From Bacillus sp. FJAT-29937 (GTDB lineage: Bacteria; Bacillota; Bacilli; Bacillales; Cytobacillaceae): 64,000 bases of DNA. Position 1 is the first letter of the stretch; each line of letters begins with the position of its first letter. The stretch spans positions 1-64,000 of the forward strand of contig NZ_LMAS01000002.1 of the NCBI RefSeq assembly GCF_001509555.1, written 5' to 3'. The notes under the pieces are model-generated. The model searched no databases and was not told the DNA's origin. It saw nothing but the letters and a program-made list of their open reading frames with translations. Shown here in pieces: positions 27,028 through 35,904 of the stretch. Made by a program: the position numbers and the translations under genes.

Positions 27028-28030
27028 TTTTGCCATCGTAGGAATGGGGCATATAGCAAATAAACATATTGAGGCCATTGAAAAGGCGGAGAATGCAAAT
27101 TTATTTGCCATTTGTGATACAAATCCAGCACGTTTGGAAATGGATTTTCCGAATGTGAAAAAATATACAGATCTTCAAAAAATGCTCGAAGAAAACCCGG
27201 AAATTCATGTAGTCAATATTTGTGTACCGTCCGGCCTGCACGCTCGTTTGACGAAAATTGTTGCAGAAAACGGAAGACATATTATTGTAGAAAAGCCGAT
27301 GTCATTAAAGCTTCAGGATGCTGAAGATATGATTCAATATGCGAATGACCACGGTGTGAAGCTGGCTGTCGTTCATCCAAACCGTTTCAGACCAGCAATT
27401 CAGAAGCTAAGAGAGCAAATGGATGCAGGTGCCTTTGGGAAATTAAGCCATGCGAATGCAACTGTGCGCTGGAATCGTAATCAAGCTTATTATGATCAGG
27501 CTGAATGGAGAGGAACGAAGGAATTCGATGGCGGCGTTCTAATGAACCAGGCTATTCATGATCTTGATTTAATGCTATGGCTAATGGGGCCAGTTGAATC
27601 TGTTCAGGCTATGGCAGCAACCCGTCTGCGAAAAATCGAGACAGAAGACGTTGCGGCAGCTGTTGTCCAATTTAAAAATGGCGCACTAGGCGTTATTGAA
27701 GCGGCGACAACCATTTATCCGAAGAACTTGGAAGAATCCCTTGCCATTTTCGGTGAAACTGCATCTGTGAAAATTAGCGGACGAAATGCTAATTTCATTG
27801 AAACGTGGGACATTGAAGGTGTATCCGAAGAGGATGCGGACAAACTAAAAAATGAAATCAAAGCAGATCCATTTGGGAAGCCAGGTCACCAATGCATCAT
27901 CGAAGATATGGTGCTAGCTGTGAAAGAAAACCGTAATCCAATTGTAACTGGCGAAGACGGTCTCGCTCCTGTAAAATTGATACTGGCCATTTTAGAATCA
28001 GCCGAAACAGGGAAAAAAGTCGTTCTATAA
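27020..28030 (+). CDS. Gfo/Idh/MocA-family NAD-dependent oxidoreductase (WbpB-like)
   Basis: Oxidoreductase with an N-terminal Rossmann fold (FAIVGMGHIANKH) and the conserved VEKPMSL motif, followed by the VVHPNRFRPA and FDGGVLMNQAIHDLDLMLW segments of the family. In the WbpA-E pathway this enzyme oxidises C3 of UDP-GlcNAc uronate to the ketone, giving the substrate of the aminotransferase. ATG 27020 has CGGAGGA at 27004-27010. 336 residues. It overlaps the Wzz-like gene at its start and leads into the dehydrogenase gene 49 nt later. The substrate is inferred from neighbours. Confidence 0.88.
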   Translation: MINFAIVGMGHIANKHIEAIEKAENANLFAICDTNPARLEMDFPNVKKYTDLQKMLEENPEIHVVNICVPSGLHARLTKIVAENGRHIIVEKPMSLKLQDAEDMIQYANDHGVKLAVVHPNRFRPAIQKLREQMDAGAFGKLSHANATVRWNRNQAYYDQAEWRGTKEFDGGVLMNQAIHDLDLMLWLMGPVESVQAMAATRLRKIETEDVAAAVVQFKNGALGVIEAATTIYPKNLEESLAIFGETASVKISGRNANFIETWDIEGVSEEDADKLKNEIKADPFGKPGHQCIIEDMVLAVKENRNPIVTGEDGLAPVKLILAILESAETGKKVVL

Positions 28031-28079
28031 TAAGTGGCAGTTCAGCTGCCCGTAATCTGCTCTAAAAGGAGAAATAAAG

Positions 28080-29393
28080 ATGGACGTATATACATCATTA
28101 TTAAATAAAATTGAAAAAAAAGAAGCGGTCATTGGAGTCGTAGGCCTAGGTTATGTTGGTCTGCCGCTAGCAGTTGAAAAAGCAAAAGCCGGCTATAAAG
28201 TAATTGGCTTTGATGTGCAGGCAGCACGTGTCGAGCAAGTAAATATGGGAATTAACTATATTGGAGACGTTGTGGATCAAGATTTAGCGGATATGATCAA
28301 GAACGGTCATTTGGAAGCCACTACTGATTATGCTCGAATTCAAGAGGTGGATGCTGTAGCGATTTGCGTGCCAACACCGCTTGATATTTATCAGCAGCCG
28401 GATACTTCTTATGTGAAAAGCTCATCTAAAGAGATTGCGAAATATGCACATGAAGGCATGCTTGTTGTATTAGAGTCCACAACTTACCCAGGAACAACTG
28501 AGGAAATTGTAAAGCCAGCCCTTGAAGAAAAAGGCTTTAAAGTGGGAGAAACCGTGTTTGTTGCGTATTCACCAGAGCGTGTTGACCCAGGTAACAAGCA
28601 ATTTAAAACGAAGAATACACCAAAGGTTGTTGGCGGTATTACTGAGAATTGTACGAAAGTGGCAGCTGCCCTTTACCGCAATGTCCTTGAAGGGGACGTA
28701 CACGAAGTATCTTCTCCAGCTGTTGCTGAAATGGAGAAAATCTTTGAAAACACGTTCCGTCACATTAACATTGCCTTAGCGAATGAAATGGCCATTTTAT
28801 GCGATAAAATGGGCATCGATGTTTGGGAAGTTATTGATGCGGCTAAAACAAAGCCTTATGGATTCATGGCATTCTACCCAGGCCCAGGTCTAGGTGGCCA
28901 CTGTATCCCAATCGACCCATTCTATTTAACATGGAAAGCGCGCGAATATAATTACCACACAAAATTAATCGAGCTTGCAGGCGAAATTAATAACAGCATG
29001 CCGGAATACGTGATTACGCGTTCTATGCAAGTATTAAACGAAGACGGCAAAGCCCTTCGCGGCGCGAAAATTGCTGTTCTTGGTGTAGCTTACAAAAAGG
29101 ACATTGACGATGTTCGTGAATCACCAGTTCTTAAAATTGTTGAGCTCTTAGAGCACCATGGCGCTGATTACACAGTGGTTGATCCATATGTAAAATCATT
29201 CAGATCATGTGACCAGCAAGTTGAAACAGTCGAGCTGTCTAAAGAGCTGCTAAATGATGCAGACCTCGTATTGGTTACAACTGATCACACAGATTTCGAC
29301 TACAACATGATTGCACAAGAGAGCAAAGTCATTTTTGATACGCGTAATGCATTAAAAGGCATTGAAAAACCGAATAAATATATTAAATTGTAA
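28080..29393 (+). CDS. UDP-N-acetylglucosamine 6-dehydrogenase (WbpA-like)
   Basis: NAD-dependent nucleotide-sugar dehydrogenase converting the C6 alcohol of UDP-GlcNAc to a carboxylate. Visible: GVVGLGYVGLPLAVE (NAD site), VESTTYPGTTE, YSPERVDPGN and GLGGHCIPIDP with the catalytic Cys, then GVAYKKDIDDVRESP. These are the features of the WbpA/WbpO group. 437 residues, AAAAGGAG before ATG 28080. It supplies the uronic acid needed by the WbpB-like enzyme upstream. A family-B repeat array follows its stop codon. UDP-glucose or UDP-ManNAc as substrate is a lesser possibility. Confidence 0.9.
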   Translation: MDVYTSLLNKIEKKEAVIGVVGLGYVGLPLAVEKAKAGYKVIGFDVQAARVEQVNMGINYIGDVVDQDLADMIKNGHLEATTDYARIQEVDAVAICVPTPLDIYQQPDTSYVKSSSKEIAKYAHEGMLVVLESTTYPGTTEEIVKPALEEKGFKVGETVFVAYSPERVDPGNKQFKTKNTPKVVGGITENCTKVAAALYRNVLEGDVHEVSSPAVAEMEKIFENTFRHINIALANEMAILCDKMGIDVWEVIDAAKTKPYGFMAFYPGPGLGGHCIPIDPFYLTWKAREYNYHTKLIELAGEINNSMPEYVITRSMQVLNEDGKALRGAKIAVLGVAYKKDIDDVRESPVLKIVELLEHHGADYTVVDPYVKSFRSCDQQVETVELSKELLNDADLVLVTTDHTDFDYNMIAQESKVIFDTRNALKGIEKPNKYIKL

Positions 29394-29590
29394 TTTTTTT
29401 AGCTGAATTGGCTGGTTTATCGACTTGATATAGTGAAGTATAAGTTGGTATTTTAACTTTATCAGCCAGATATAGCGGTTTGTCAGCCAATTTTTGCGAT
29501 TTGTCAGCCAAATTCAGTTGTTTATCAGCCAATTTTAACGATTTGTCAGCCAAATCCAACAGTTTATTAGCCAATTAAAAAATACTGATA
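29394..29590. repeat. Tandem array, 21-bp unit (family B, locus 4, reverse orientation)
   Basis: Read on the minus strand this is the same TTGGCTGACAAA unit found at 4.4, 8.1 and 14.0 kb; on the plus strand it appears as TTTGTCAGCCAA with 21-bp spacing, five to six units. It begins at the stop codon of the dehydrogenase and sits inside the polysaccharide operon, so it is presumably transcribed. The rest of the gap to 29675 shows only the ribosome-binding site of the next gene. Confidence 0.87.
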
Positions 29591-29675
29591 TCCATTAAAA
29601 AATTTCGGCTCAACTCCATAAAACGGCTAATATAACTGCCACTCTATATTAAAAGGTAAAGGGAGACTTTCGAAT

Positions 29676-30407
29676 ATGAATTATATTGATCCTTCCGCTC
29701 AAGTAGATCCATCCGTCCAAGTTGGACATTTTTCAGTAATCGAAAAAGATGTGAAAATCGGTAAAGATGTCATCATCGGTAACCGTGTAACGATTCACGA
29801 AGGGACAATCATTGGCGACAACACGACTATTGCTGATGGAGCAGTTGTTGGGAAGCCGCCAAAGCCTGCTAAGACTAGCACGGTTAAGCTTTCTGCTTCA
29901 ATCCCGGCACTTGAAATCGGGGAAGAAGTGACAATTGGAGCGAATTGCGTCATCTATCGCGGCGCCAAAATTGGTTCAAGCACGCTGATTGCGGACCTTG
30001 CAAGCGTGAGAGAAAATGTGGAAATCGGCAACTTTGTCATTGTTGGCAGAGGCGTAACTGTTGAGAATTACGTAAAAATCGGCGACCGGACAAAAATCCA
30101 ATCTAACTCTTATATTACGGCGTACACGACTCTTGAAGAGCAAGTATTCATTGCTCCATGTGTGACAACGACTAATGATAACTATATGGGCAGAACGGAA
30201 GAGCGTTTTGATAAAATCAAAGGCGCCCATGTAAAAAAAGGAGCTCGCGTTGGCGGTGCTTCCATTATCCTTCCTGGAATCACTATAGAGGAAGAAACAT
30301 TTGTGGCTGCAGGTGCATTAGTAACGAAGGATACAGAGCCGAAGACATTAATTAAAGGGGTTCCTGCTAAATTCACCAAAATGGTAGACGAGCGGGAGCT
30401 GTTATAG
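29676..30407 (+). CDS. Hexapeptide-repeat acyltransferase (WbpD-like N-acetyltransferase)
   Basis: Left-handed beta-helix acyltransferase built of IGxxVxI hexapeptides (IGKDVIIGNRVTIHEGTIIG, ENVEIGNFVIVGRGVTVENY, VGGASIILPGITIEEETFV), ending in the VPAKF turn of sugar acetyltransferases. In this context it most likely acetylates the C3 amine made by the aminotransferase, giving UDP-GlcNAc(3NAc)A. 243 residues; AGGGAGA before ATG 29676. It ends one base before the flippase start codon, so the two are coupled. Confidence 0.85.
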   Translation: MNYIDPSAQVDPSVQVGHFSVIEKDVKIGKDVIIGNRVTIHEGTIIGDNTTIADGAVVGKPPKPAKTSTVKLSASIPALEIGEEVTIGANCVIYRGAKIGSSTLIADLASVRENVEIGNFVIVGRGVTVENYVKIGDRTKIQSNSYITAYTTLEEQVFIAPCVTTTNDNYMGRTEERFDKIKGAHVKKGARVGGASIILPGITIEEETFVAAGALVTKDTEPKTLIKGVPAKFTKMVDERELL

Positions 30408-30408
30408 G

Positions 30409-31833
30409 GTGTTCGCCCAAATTAAGCGTTTAGGAGCGGATTCGCTCCTTTACGCATTTATGAACGTTGGTACGAAGCTGATCGCCTTTATCATGCTTCC
30501 TATTTACACCACCTTTCTTAACCCCGCGGAATATGGGGTAATAGATTACTTGGATCGGATTACCTCGATGCTTACCTTCCTAGTCATCTTTGGCACCGAT
30601 TCGGCACTCGCTTTTTACTACTTCGAATCGAAGGATAAAAAGAAGAAGCTTGATTATGTCAGATCTGTCATGACCTTTAGACTGCTGATTGTTCTTATTA
30701 TTGCGATCGTCTTTCTTATCTGCGGCGGGTGGCTGGCTCAACTGCTATTAGATGATGCCAACCTCTATTATTTGCTCTATATTGCCATTGGGGTTATGGC
30801 CTTGGATACAGTCATCGCCTTAATCTTAACGGTTCTTCGGTATGACTTTTTTACAAAAAAGGTTGTTACTTTTACGATATTGAAAATGCTTTTAATTGCC
30901 GTCTTTTCTTACGGATTTTTAGCTTATGTCAGCCCTACAATTGATGGGATATTATATGGGCGACTGGTCAGTGTAGCCATCGTTGCCGTGTTGTTAATCA
31001 AGCCTTTATTAAAATTCATTAAATTTACCTTTAATAAACAGCTTTTAAAAGAAATCTTAATCTATGCGGCACCGCTCGTTCCTGCATCCCTCGCATTCTG
31101 GGTGATCGTCAATGCGAATTCACTTCTATTAGAGAAGTTTACTTCTTTTCACGAGGTGGGCATTTACGGGTCAGCGGTTAAGTTTGCCTCATTAATTACG
31201 CTGCTGACTAGTGGTGTGCAAATGGCTTGGCGTCCTTTTTCCATGTCGCTAAAGGACAAAAAGGACAGTCCCGTTTTATTTGCAAAGCTCTACTATGGTA
31301 TCCTGTTAGTAGGAACGATGGGTGTTCTAATGGTTGCCACACTTATGCCGTGGATTATTCGGATGTTAAGCAGCGAATACCATGAGGCTTACCAGTATGT
31401 AGCCATTTTGTCGGCTGTTACTTTCCTGAATTTTTTCTATATGATCATTTCAGTTGGTATTTTCTTTACGAAGCAAACGAAGATTATTTCTTATGCGTTT
31501 GGAATGGCCGCCGTTGTAAATATTATTTTAAACATCGTGTTAATCCCATCGTATTCGATTTGGGGAAGCGTTGCGGCTTATTTGATTTCCTATCTCGTGG
31601 CCATTACGTATATTTTCTTTAAAAGCCAAAAGCTATACCATGTGCCTGTTTCATTTGGCAAAATGACTTTTTTATTCATAACCTCTTTATTAGCTGTGAT
31701 CGCAATTGTCTATATTCAAGAGAGCAGCATCCCTGATCTCAATATTATTTTTGCTTGGCTTGGATTTATCGTTGCCATCCTGTTATCGCGGGTGGACAAA
31801 GATTTATTGAAGAAAAGATCAAGGGCAATTTAA
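30409..31833 (+). CDS. Polysaccharide flippase (Wzx-type, MATE/MOP superfamily)
   Basis: Integral membrane protein of 474 residues with about 14 hydrophobic segments. It starts with the LGADSLLYAFMNVGTKLIAFIMLPIYTTFL pattern of oligosaccharide flippases, followed by LNPAEYGVIDYLD. It would turn the undecaprenyl-linked repeat unit to the outer face of the membrane for Wzy polymerisation. GTG start at 30409 with GGGAG about 10 nt upstream inside the previous gene. It is in the same operon as the acyltransferase (2-nt gap) and the amidotransferase-like gene. Confidence 0.9.
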   Translation: MFAQIKRLGADSLLYAFMNVGTKLIAFIMLPIYTTFLNPAEYGVIDYLDRITSMLTFLVIFGTDSALAFYYFESKDKKKKLDYVRSVMTFRLLIVLIIAIVFLICGGWLAQLLLDDANLYYLLYIAIGVMALDTVIALILTVLRYDFFTKKVVTFTILKMLLIAVFSYGFLAYVSPTIDGILYGRLVSVAIVAVLLIKPLLKFIKFTFNKQLLKEILIYAAPLVPASLAFWVIVNANSLLLEKFTSFHEVGIYGSAVKFASLITLLTSGVQMAWRPFSMSLKDKKDSPVLFAKLYYGILLVGTMGVLMVATLMPWIIRMLSSEYHEAYQYVAILSAVTFLNFFYMIISVGIFFTKQTKIISYAFGMAAVVNIILNIVLIPSYSIWGSVAAYLISYLVAITYIFFKSQKLYHVPVSFGKMTFLFITSLLAVIAIVYIQESSIPDLNIIFAWLGFIVAILLSRVDKDLLKKRSRAI

Positions 31834-31852
31834 CGTAAAATAGGTGATCCGT

Positions 31853-33445
31853 TTGTTCTATGAAGTTAGAATTTCCAATAACAGGCTCATAAAAGAAATT
31901 CCCGTTTCCTTTGGCCAAGTCTATTTTGGCGGCTATGTGATTTATCAGGGGAAGTATTATCATCAGGATAATATTCAAGATATCCTTGAGGAAAATTTCT
32001 TTGAAAAACATTTACAGGATTTAATCGGGGAGTTTGTATTTATTCAAGCTGGCCCCAACAGATTAACAGCGATTGTCGACCGGAAGCGCAGTATTCCGCT
32101 ATTCTACTATAAAGAGGGATCCCGCTGGATTGTGACAGATAAAATTGCACACCAGCAAGATCGGATTCTCCAGAAGACCGCTGCAAAAGAATTCCTTCTT
32201 ACAGGGTTTACCGCGAATGAAAAAACGCTTTATGAAGGGGTATACCAAATTGAAGCCGGCTCTTCTATTCAAATCGATGAAGCGGGAACAGTTGATAATA
32301 AGGAGTACTACCAATTTTACCACCATCCAGAAAATAAGGAGCTTGAGCAATTCAGTGAGGAGCTTCAGGCCGTCTTCCATGCGGTATTTAATGATTTAAT
32401 TAAACGTTTGATTAATAAAGTTCCGATTTTGCCATTGAGCGGTGGATATGATTCGCGGATTATTGCCATTCTGCTGAAGGAATATGGGATTGAACATATC
32501 GCTTCCTTCACATATGGGAAAAGGGAAAATAAAGAAGCGCAGGTAAGCCGTGAGATCGCCCAACGACTTGGGTTGAAATGGGACTTTATTGAGTACAAAA
32601 AGGATGATTGGCATCGATGGTATCATTCTCAGGAATGGAAGGACTATGTTGATTTTGCTGTGAATGGCTCGTCTATGGCCCATCTTCAGGATTGGCCGGC
32701 GGTAAGGGAGATCGTTACGAAGCAAGATGCAGATTATGTCTTCATTCCAGGACATTCCGGCGACTTTGTAGCAGGCAGTCACTTAGCCTATGAAATCACG
32801 GTCGATCGTGAATTTACTGCTGACGATATTGTCCAGTTTAATTTTAATAAGCATCATAAGCTATGGGAAATGGGACAATGGCTGCACTCATCTGCCGCAG
32901 ACGTGATAATTGAAATGAAAAGGTCATTTAAAGACCTCCCTCATCAAACAAACGAACAAGCAAGCGCCCTCTTTGAATACTGGGACTGGCGAGAGCGGCA
33001 GGCAAAGTTCATTATCAACTCTATTCGCGTATATGAGTTTTATGAAAAGGGATGGGATATTCCGTTATGGGATGACCGGTTAATGGAGTTTTTCAAAACA
33101 GTTCCTGTTGAATATCGCTTCAAGAAGTACTTATATGATTATACATTGAACAAAATGTATCCGGATTATTTCCCTGAGCCTGTAAAGCCAGCTGGGAAGG
33201 AGACTTCTTTAAAACAGAAATATGGTGTCTTCTATCATACGGCGAAAAAGCTCTATAACAAGAAAAAGCTTTACCAGCAGTACTATACCGAGCCTATGGA
33301 ATGGTATGGGATTTATAAGACCTATCCTGAGTACGTGATGGCTTTGTCTTTCAAACATAATGGAGACAAATATTCACAGCCTTATAATATTAATTCATTT
33401 TTAGCAAAAGACTATATTCAAAGCTTGAAAGGTGAATTTAAATGA
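31853..33445 (+). CDS. Asparagine-synthetase-like protein of a polysaccharide locus, lacking any cysteine
   Basis: About 530 residues. The synthetase half carries the ATP-pyrophosphatase loop PLSGGYDSRI (near 200), HSGDFVAGSH and WDWRERQAKF, as in AsnB-family proteins. The N-terminal half has the remains of the glutamine-amidotransferase fold (LIGEFVFIQ, VDRKRSIPLFY), but it lacks the N-terminal nucleophile Cys and the whole protein contains no cysteine, so it cannot hydrolyse glutamine in the standard way. Related proteins in O-antigen loci (WbpS type) convert uronic acids to uronamides. TTG 31853 follows AGGTGAT; GTG 31844 lies inside that site. It overlaps the next gene by 4 nt. Confidence 0.75.
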   Translation: MFYEVRISNNRLIKEIPVSFGQVYFGGYVIYQGKYYHQDNIQDILEENFFEKHLQDLIGEFVFIQAGPNRLTAIVDRKRSIPLFYYKEGSRWIVTDKIAHQQDRILQKTAAKEFLLTGFTANEKTLYEGVYQIEAGSSIQIDEAGTVDNKEYYQFYHHPENKELEQFSEELQAVFHAVFNDLIKRLINKVPILPLSGGYDSRIIAILLKEYGIEHIASFTYGKRENKEAQVSREIAQRLGLKWDFIEYKKDDWHRWYHSQEWKDYVDFAVNGSSMAHLQDWPAVREIVTKQDADYVFIPGHSGDFVAGSHLAYEITVDREFTADDIVQFNFNKHHKLWEMGQWLHSSAADVIIEMKRSFKDLPHQTNEQASALFEYWDWRERQAKFIINSIRVYEFYEKGWDIPLWDDRLMEFFKTVPVEYRFKKYLYDYTLNKMYPDYFPEPVKPAGKETSLKQKYGVFYHTAKKLYNKKKLYQQYYTEPMEWYGIYKTYPEYVMALSFKHNGDKYSQPYNINSFLAKDYIQSLKGEFK

Positions 33446-34500
33446 AAATACTAACGATTCTTGGCGCAAGGCCACAATTTATTAAAGCAGCACCGGTATC
33501 AAGGGTTTTAAGACAGCATATGGATGAGAAAATCATTCATACAGGTCAGCACTATGATGCAAATATGTCTGATATTTTCTTCGAAGAGCTTCATATTCCA
33601 AAGCCGGATTATCATCTTGGTGTCGGATCTGGTAACCATGGCAAGCAAACAGGTGAAATGCTTGCGAAAATTGAAGAAATCGTATTAAGCGAGAAGCCAG
33701 ATTATTTATTGGTTTATGGAGATACGAACTCTACGCTAGCGGGCGCACTTGTGGCTGCTAAATTGCACGTTCCTGTTGTTCATATTGAAGCTGGATTAAG
33801 AAGCTTTAACAAGAAAATGCCGGAAGAAATTAACCGTATCATGACAGATCATGTTTCAGAATTCCTATTCTGCCCAACAGATACAGCGGTTGAAAATTTA
33901 ACAAACGAAAATATTACCCGCAATGTGTTTAACATCGGGGATGTGATGTACGATGCTGTTCTTTATAACCGTGAGCTTGCGAAGGAAAAATCAAATATCC
34001 TTGAAGAAGCTGGGTTAACTTCAAAAAATTACCATTTAATTACGATTCATAGAGCGGAAAACACGGATGATCTGCAAAATATGAAAAATATTTTAGAAGC
34101 TTTTTCAAAAATTGAAGAAGTTAAAGTTTGGCCAATCCATCCGAGAACAAAGCATAAATTGGCTGACTATGGTTTAAATCTTGAAGATGTTCCAAACTTA
34201 AAAGTCATTGATCCTGTTGGCTATTTAGATATGCTGACATTAGAAGCCAATGCGAAGAAAATTGTAACCGATTCTGGCGGCGTTCAGAAGGAAGCCTATT
34301 TCATGCAAGTGCCTTGTGTGACAATCCGTGAGCAAACGGAATGGGTGGAGACATTGACTGGGGAAGCGAATATCCTTACAGGCACAGATACGGAAAAAAT
34401 CTTAGCAGCCGTTCAAAAAGAGGTTCACCCTGAATATAAAGAAGTATTCGGTGATGGCCAAGCTTCAGAAAAAATTGTTGAACTTCTTAACAAAAAGTAG
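33442..34500 (+). CDS. UDP-GlcNAc 2-epimerase family (WecB/WbpI-like)
   Basis: Non-hydrolysing nucleotide-sugar C2 epimerase. Visible: LGARPQFIKAAPVSR, HTGQHYDANMSD, VYGDTNSTLAGAL, HIEAGLRSFNKKMPEEINR, ITIHRAENTDD and TDSGGVQKEAYF. In this locus the expected substrate is UDP-GlcNAc(3NAc)A, giving the mannuronic form as WbpI does; plain UDP-GlcNAc to UDP-ManNAc cannot be excluded by eye. 352 residues. Its ATG overlaps the stop of the previous gene (ATGA), with AAAGGTGA upstream. Confidence 0.9.
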   Translation: MKILTILGARPQFIKAAPVSRVLRQHMDEKIIHTGQHYDANMSDIFFEELHIPKPDYHLGVGSGNHGKQTGEMLAKIEEIVLSEKPDYLLVYGDTNSTLAGALVAAKLHVPVVHIEAGLRSFNKKMPEEINRIMTDHVSEFLFCPTDTAVENLTNENITRNVFNIGDVMYDAVLYNRELAKEKSNILEEAGLTSKNYHLITIHRAENTDDLQNMKNILEAFSKIEEVKVWPIHPRTKHKLADYGLNLEDVPNLKVIDPVGYLDMLTLEANAKKIVTDSGGVQKEAYFMQVPCVTIREQTEWVETLTGEANILTGTDTEKILAAVQKEVHPEYKEVFGDGQASEKIVELLNKK

Positions 34501-34510
34501 GTGCTGACGA

Positions 34511-35893
34511 ATGTTGGCTTTCATTATCTGGGTGATCGTCTTAATTGTTTCCATCAAGCTATTTTCTAGCGTGTCCGGAAGCCTTTCTTTTACGAAACCC
34601 AATTTAAATTCATTAATCTTTTATTACTCGTTGTTTGTTTCCTGCTATATCGGAAGCTTGCTGATAGCCTTAGACATCGATCATTATTATATGATTAACA
34701 AGCTTGATCACGATGTTTATCGCTATATCGGCTTCGGAGCGGTATCCTTTGTCATGATTATGCTGCCGCTTACGATGTTTCTTGTCAGCAAACTTGCTGG
34801 ATTTGATGCGAAAAAGGAATTCAATGAGTATTTGAAAAAACCAATTGAAAAAACGTTTAGTGAAAAGAATGAATTTTACTTGTTATTTCTTGGCCTCTCT
34901 TTGGTTTGTATGCTTGCCGTTGCCTATACGCTTTTAAAAACTCATCAAGTGCCGATTTTCTCCCTTTTAAAAGGGAATCTTTCGGAATTAGGGTTGCAGC
35001 GGATTGAAGCAGCAAGGAATTTTGGCGGAAATGTATTAATCAGAAATATTTTCGCGATTGCTTTGACACCGCTGCTATCGTTAATTGCGTATGTATATGC
35101 GGTAAAAACAGGGCGTTTGAAATGGATCTTTTTATTCTTCGCCCTTTTTGTCAGTGCATTGGTGATTAGCGTATATGATCTATCGAAATCGCCGATTATT
35201 TTCTACATCATTATGTTTATATTTGTCAGACTGTATGTTGGCAAATTGGTATTAAAGTGGCAGAAAATTGTGGGATACACGATTAGTGGAGCAGCAGTTA
35301 TTGTTGTTATGTATGTTTTTATCCAAGGTGTAAAAGATTTAGGCAGTTTTCTTAACTATTCATCCGGACCGATCGGAAGAATAATTCTAGCGCAAATTTC
35401 GCCTACTTATCTGCATTTAAATCTGTTTGGCGAATCAATCCCATTTTTGAATGGCAGAAGTTTACCATCGATTCTAATCGGATGGTTTGATATGGAGCAG
35501 GTCCGTTCTGCAAGATTAGTGATGGCGAATGCGTTCCCGAACCGAATTGAAGATGGGACGGGCGGCGTGCTGAATACGTTATTTATTGCTGAAGCCTATG
35601 CGAATTTCGGCTATTTAGGAATTATCCTAGGCACGATTTACGTAGGGGTTCTCGTTCAGCTTATCTATATTATTTTTATCAGACTGCCAAAAAACCCTGT
35701 GTTTTTATGCCTGTTTATTTATTTTTCCATTAATATTCCGCGGACATTAGTAGGTGGATTTACGGATTTCCTATTCAATCCCATTTGGATTTTCATCACT
35801 TGCTTATTCGCGGGAATGCTATTGTTTATTAGACTTCGTTTGGATTTGTTCGCTTATCTAGGAAAAAGAAAAGCTGCAGGCAACGAACGATAA
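34511..35893 (+). CDS. Polysaccharide repeat-unit polymerase (Wzy-type)
   Basis: 460-residue membrane protein with about 11 hydrophobic segments and a large loop between residues ~300 and 370 that includes GESIPFLNGRS and EDGTGGVLNTLFIAEAYANFGYLG, typical of the periplasmic-type loop of O-antigen/oligosaccharide repeat-unit polymerases. Expected to join the flipped repeat units on the outer face of the membrane. Sequence is poorly conserved in this family, so the call rests on topology, the loop and the Wzx/Wzz neighbours. AGGTG lies upstream of ATG 34511. Confidence 0.78.
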   Translation: MLAFIIWVIVLIVSIKLFSSVSGSLSFTKPNLNSLIFYYSLFVSCYIGSLLIALDIDHYYMINKLDHDVYRYIGFGAVSFVMIMLPLTMFLVSKLAGFDAKKEFNEYLKKPIEKTFSEKNEFYLLFLGLSLVCMLAVAYTLLKTHQVPIFSLLKGNLSELGLQRIEAARNFGGNVLIRNIFAIALTPLLSLIAYVYAVKTGRLKWIFLFFALFVSALVISVYDLSKSPIIFYIIMFIFVRLYVGKLVLKWQKIVGYTISGAAVIVVMYVFIQGVKDLGSFLNYSSGPIGRIILAQISPTYLHLNLFGESIPFLNGRSLPSILIGWFDMEQVRSARLVMANAFPNRIEDGTGGVLNTLFIAEAYANFGYLGIILGTIYVGVLVQLIYIIFIRLPKNPVFLCLFIYFSINIPRTLVGGFTDFLFNPIWIFITCLFAGMLLFIRLRLDLFAYLGKRKAAGNER

Positions 35894-35904
35894 GGAGAAC
35901 ATAT

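Noticed and set aside
29383..29574. Open frame encoding LADK heptads, a possible coiled-coil protein
   Set aside because: It is the 21-bp repeat read in phase; the same false frames appear at the other family B loci, none with a proper ribosome-binding site.
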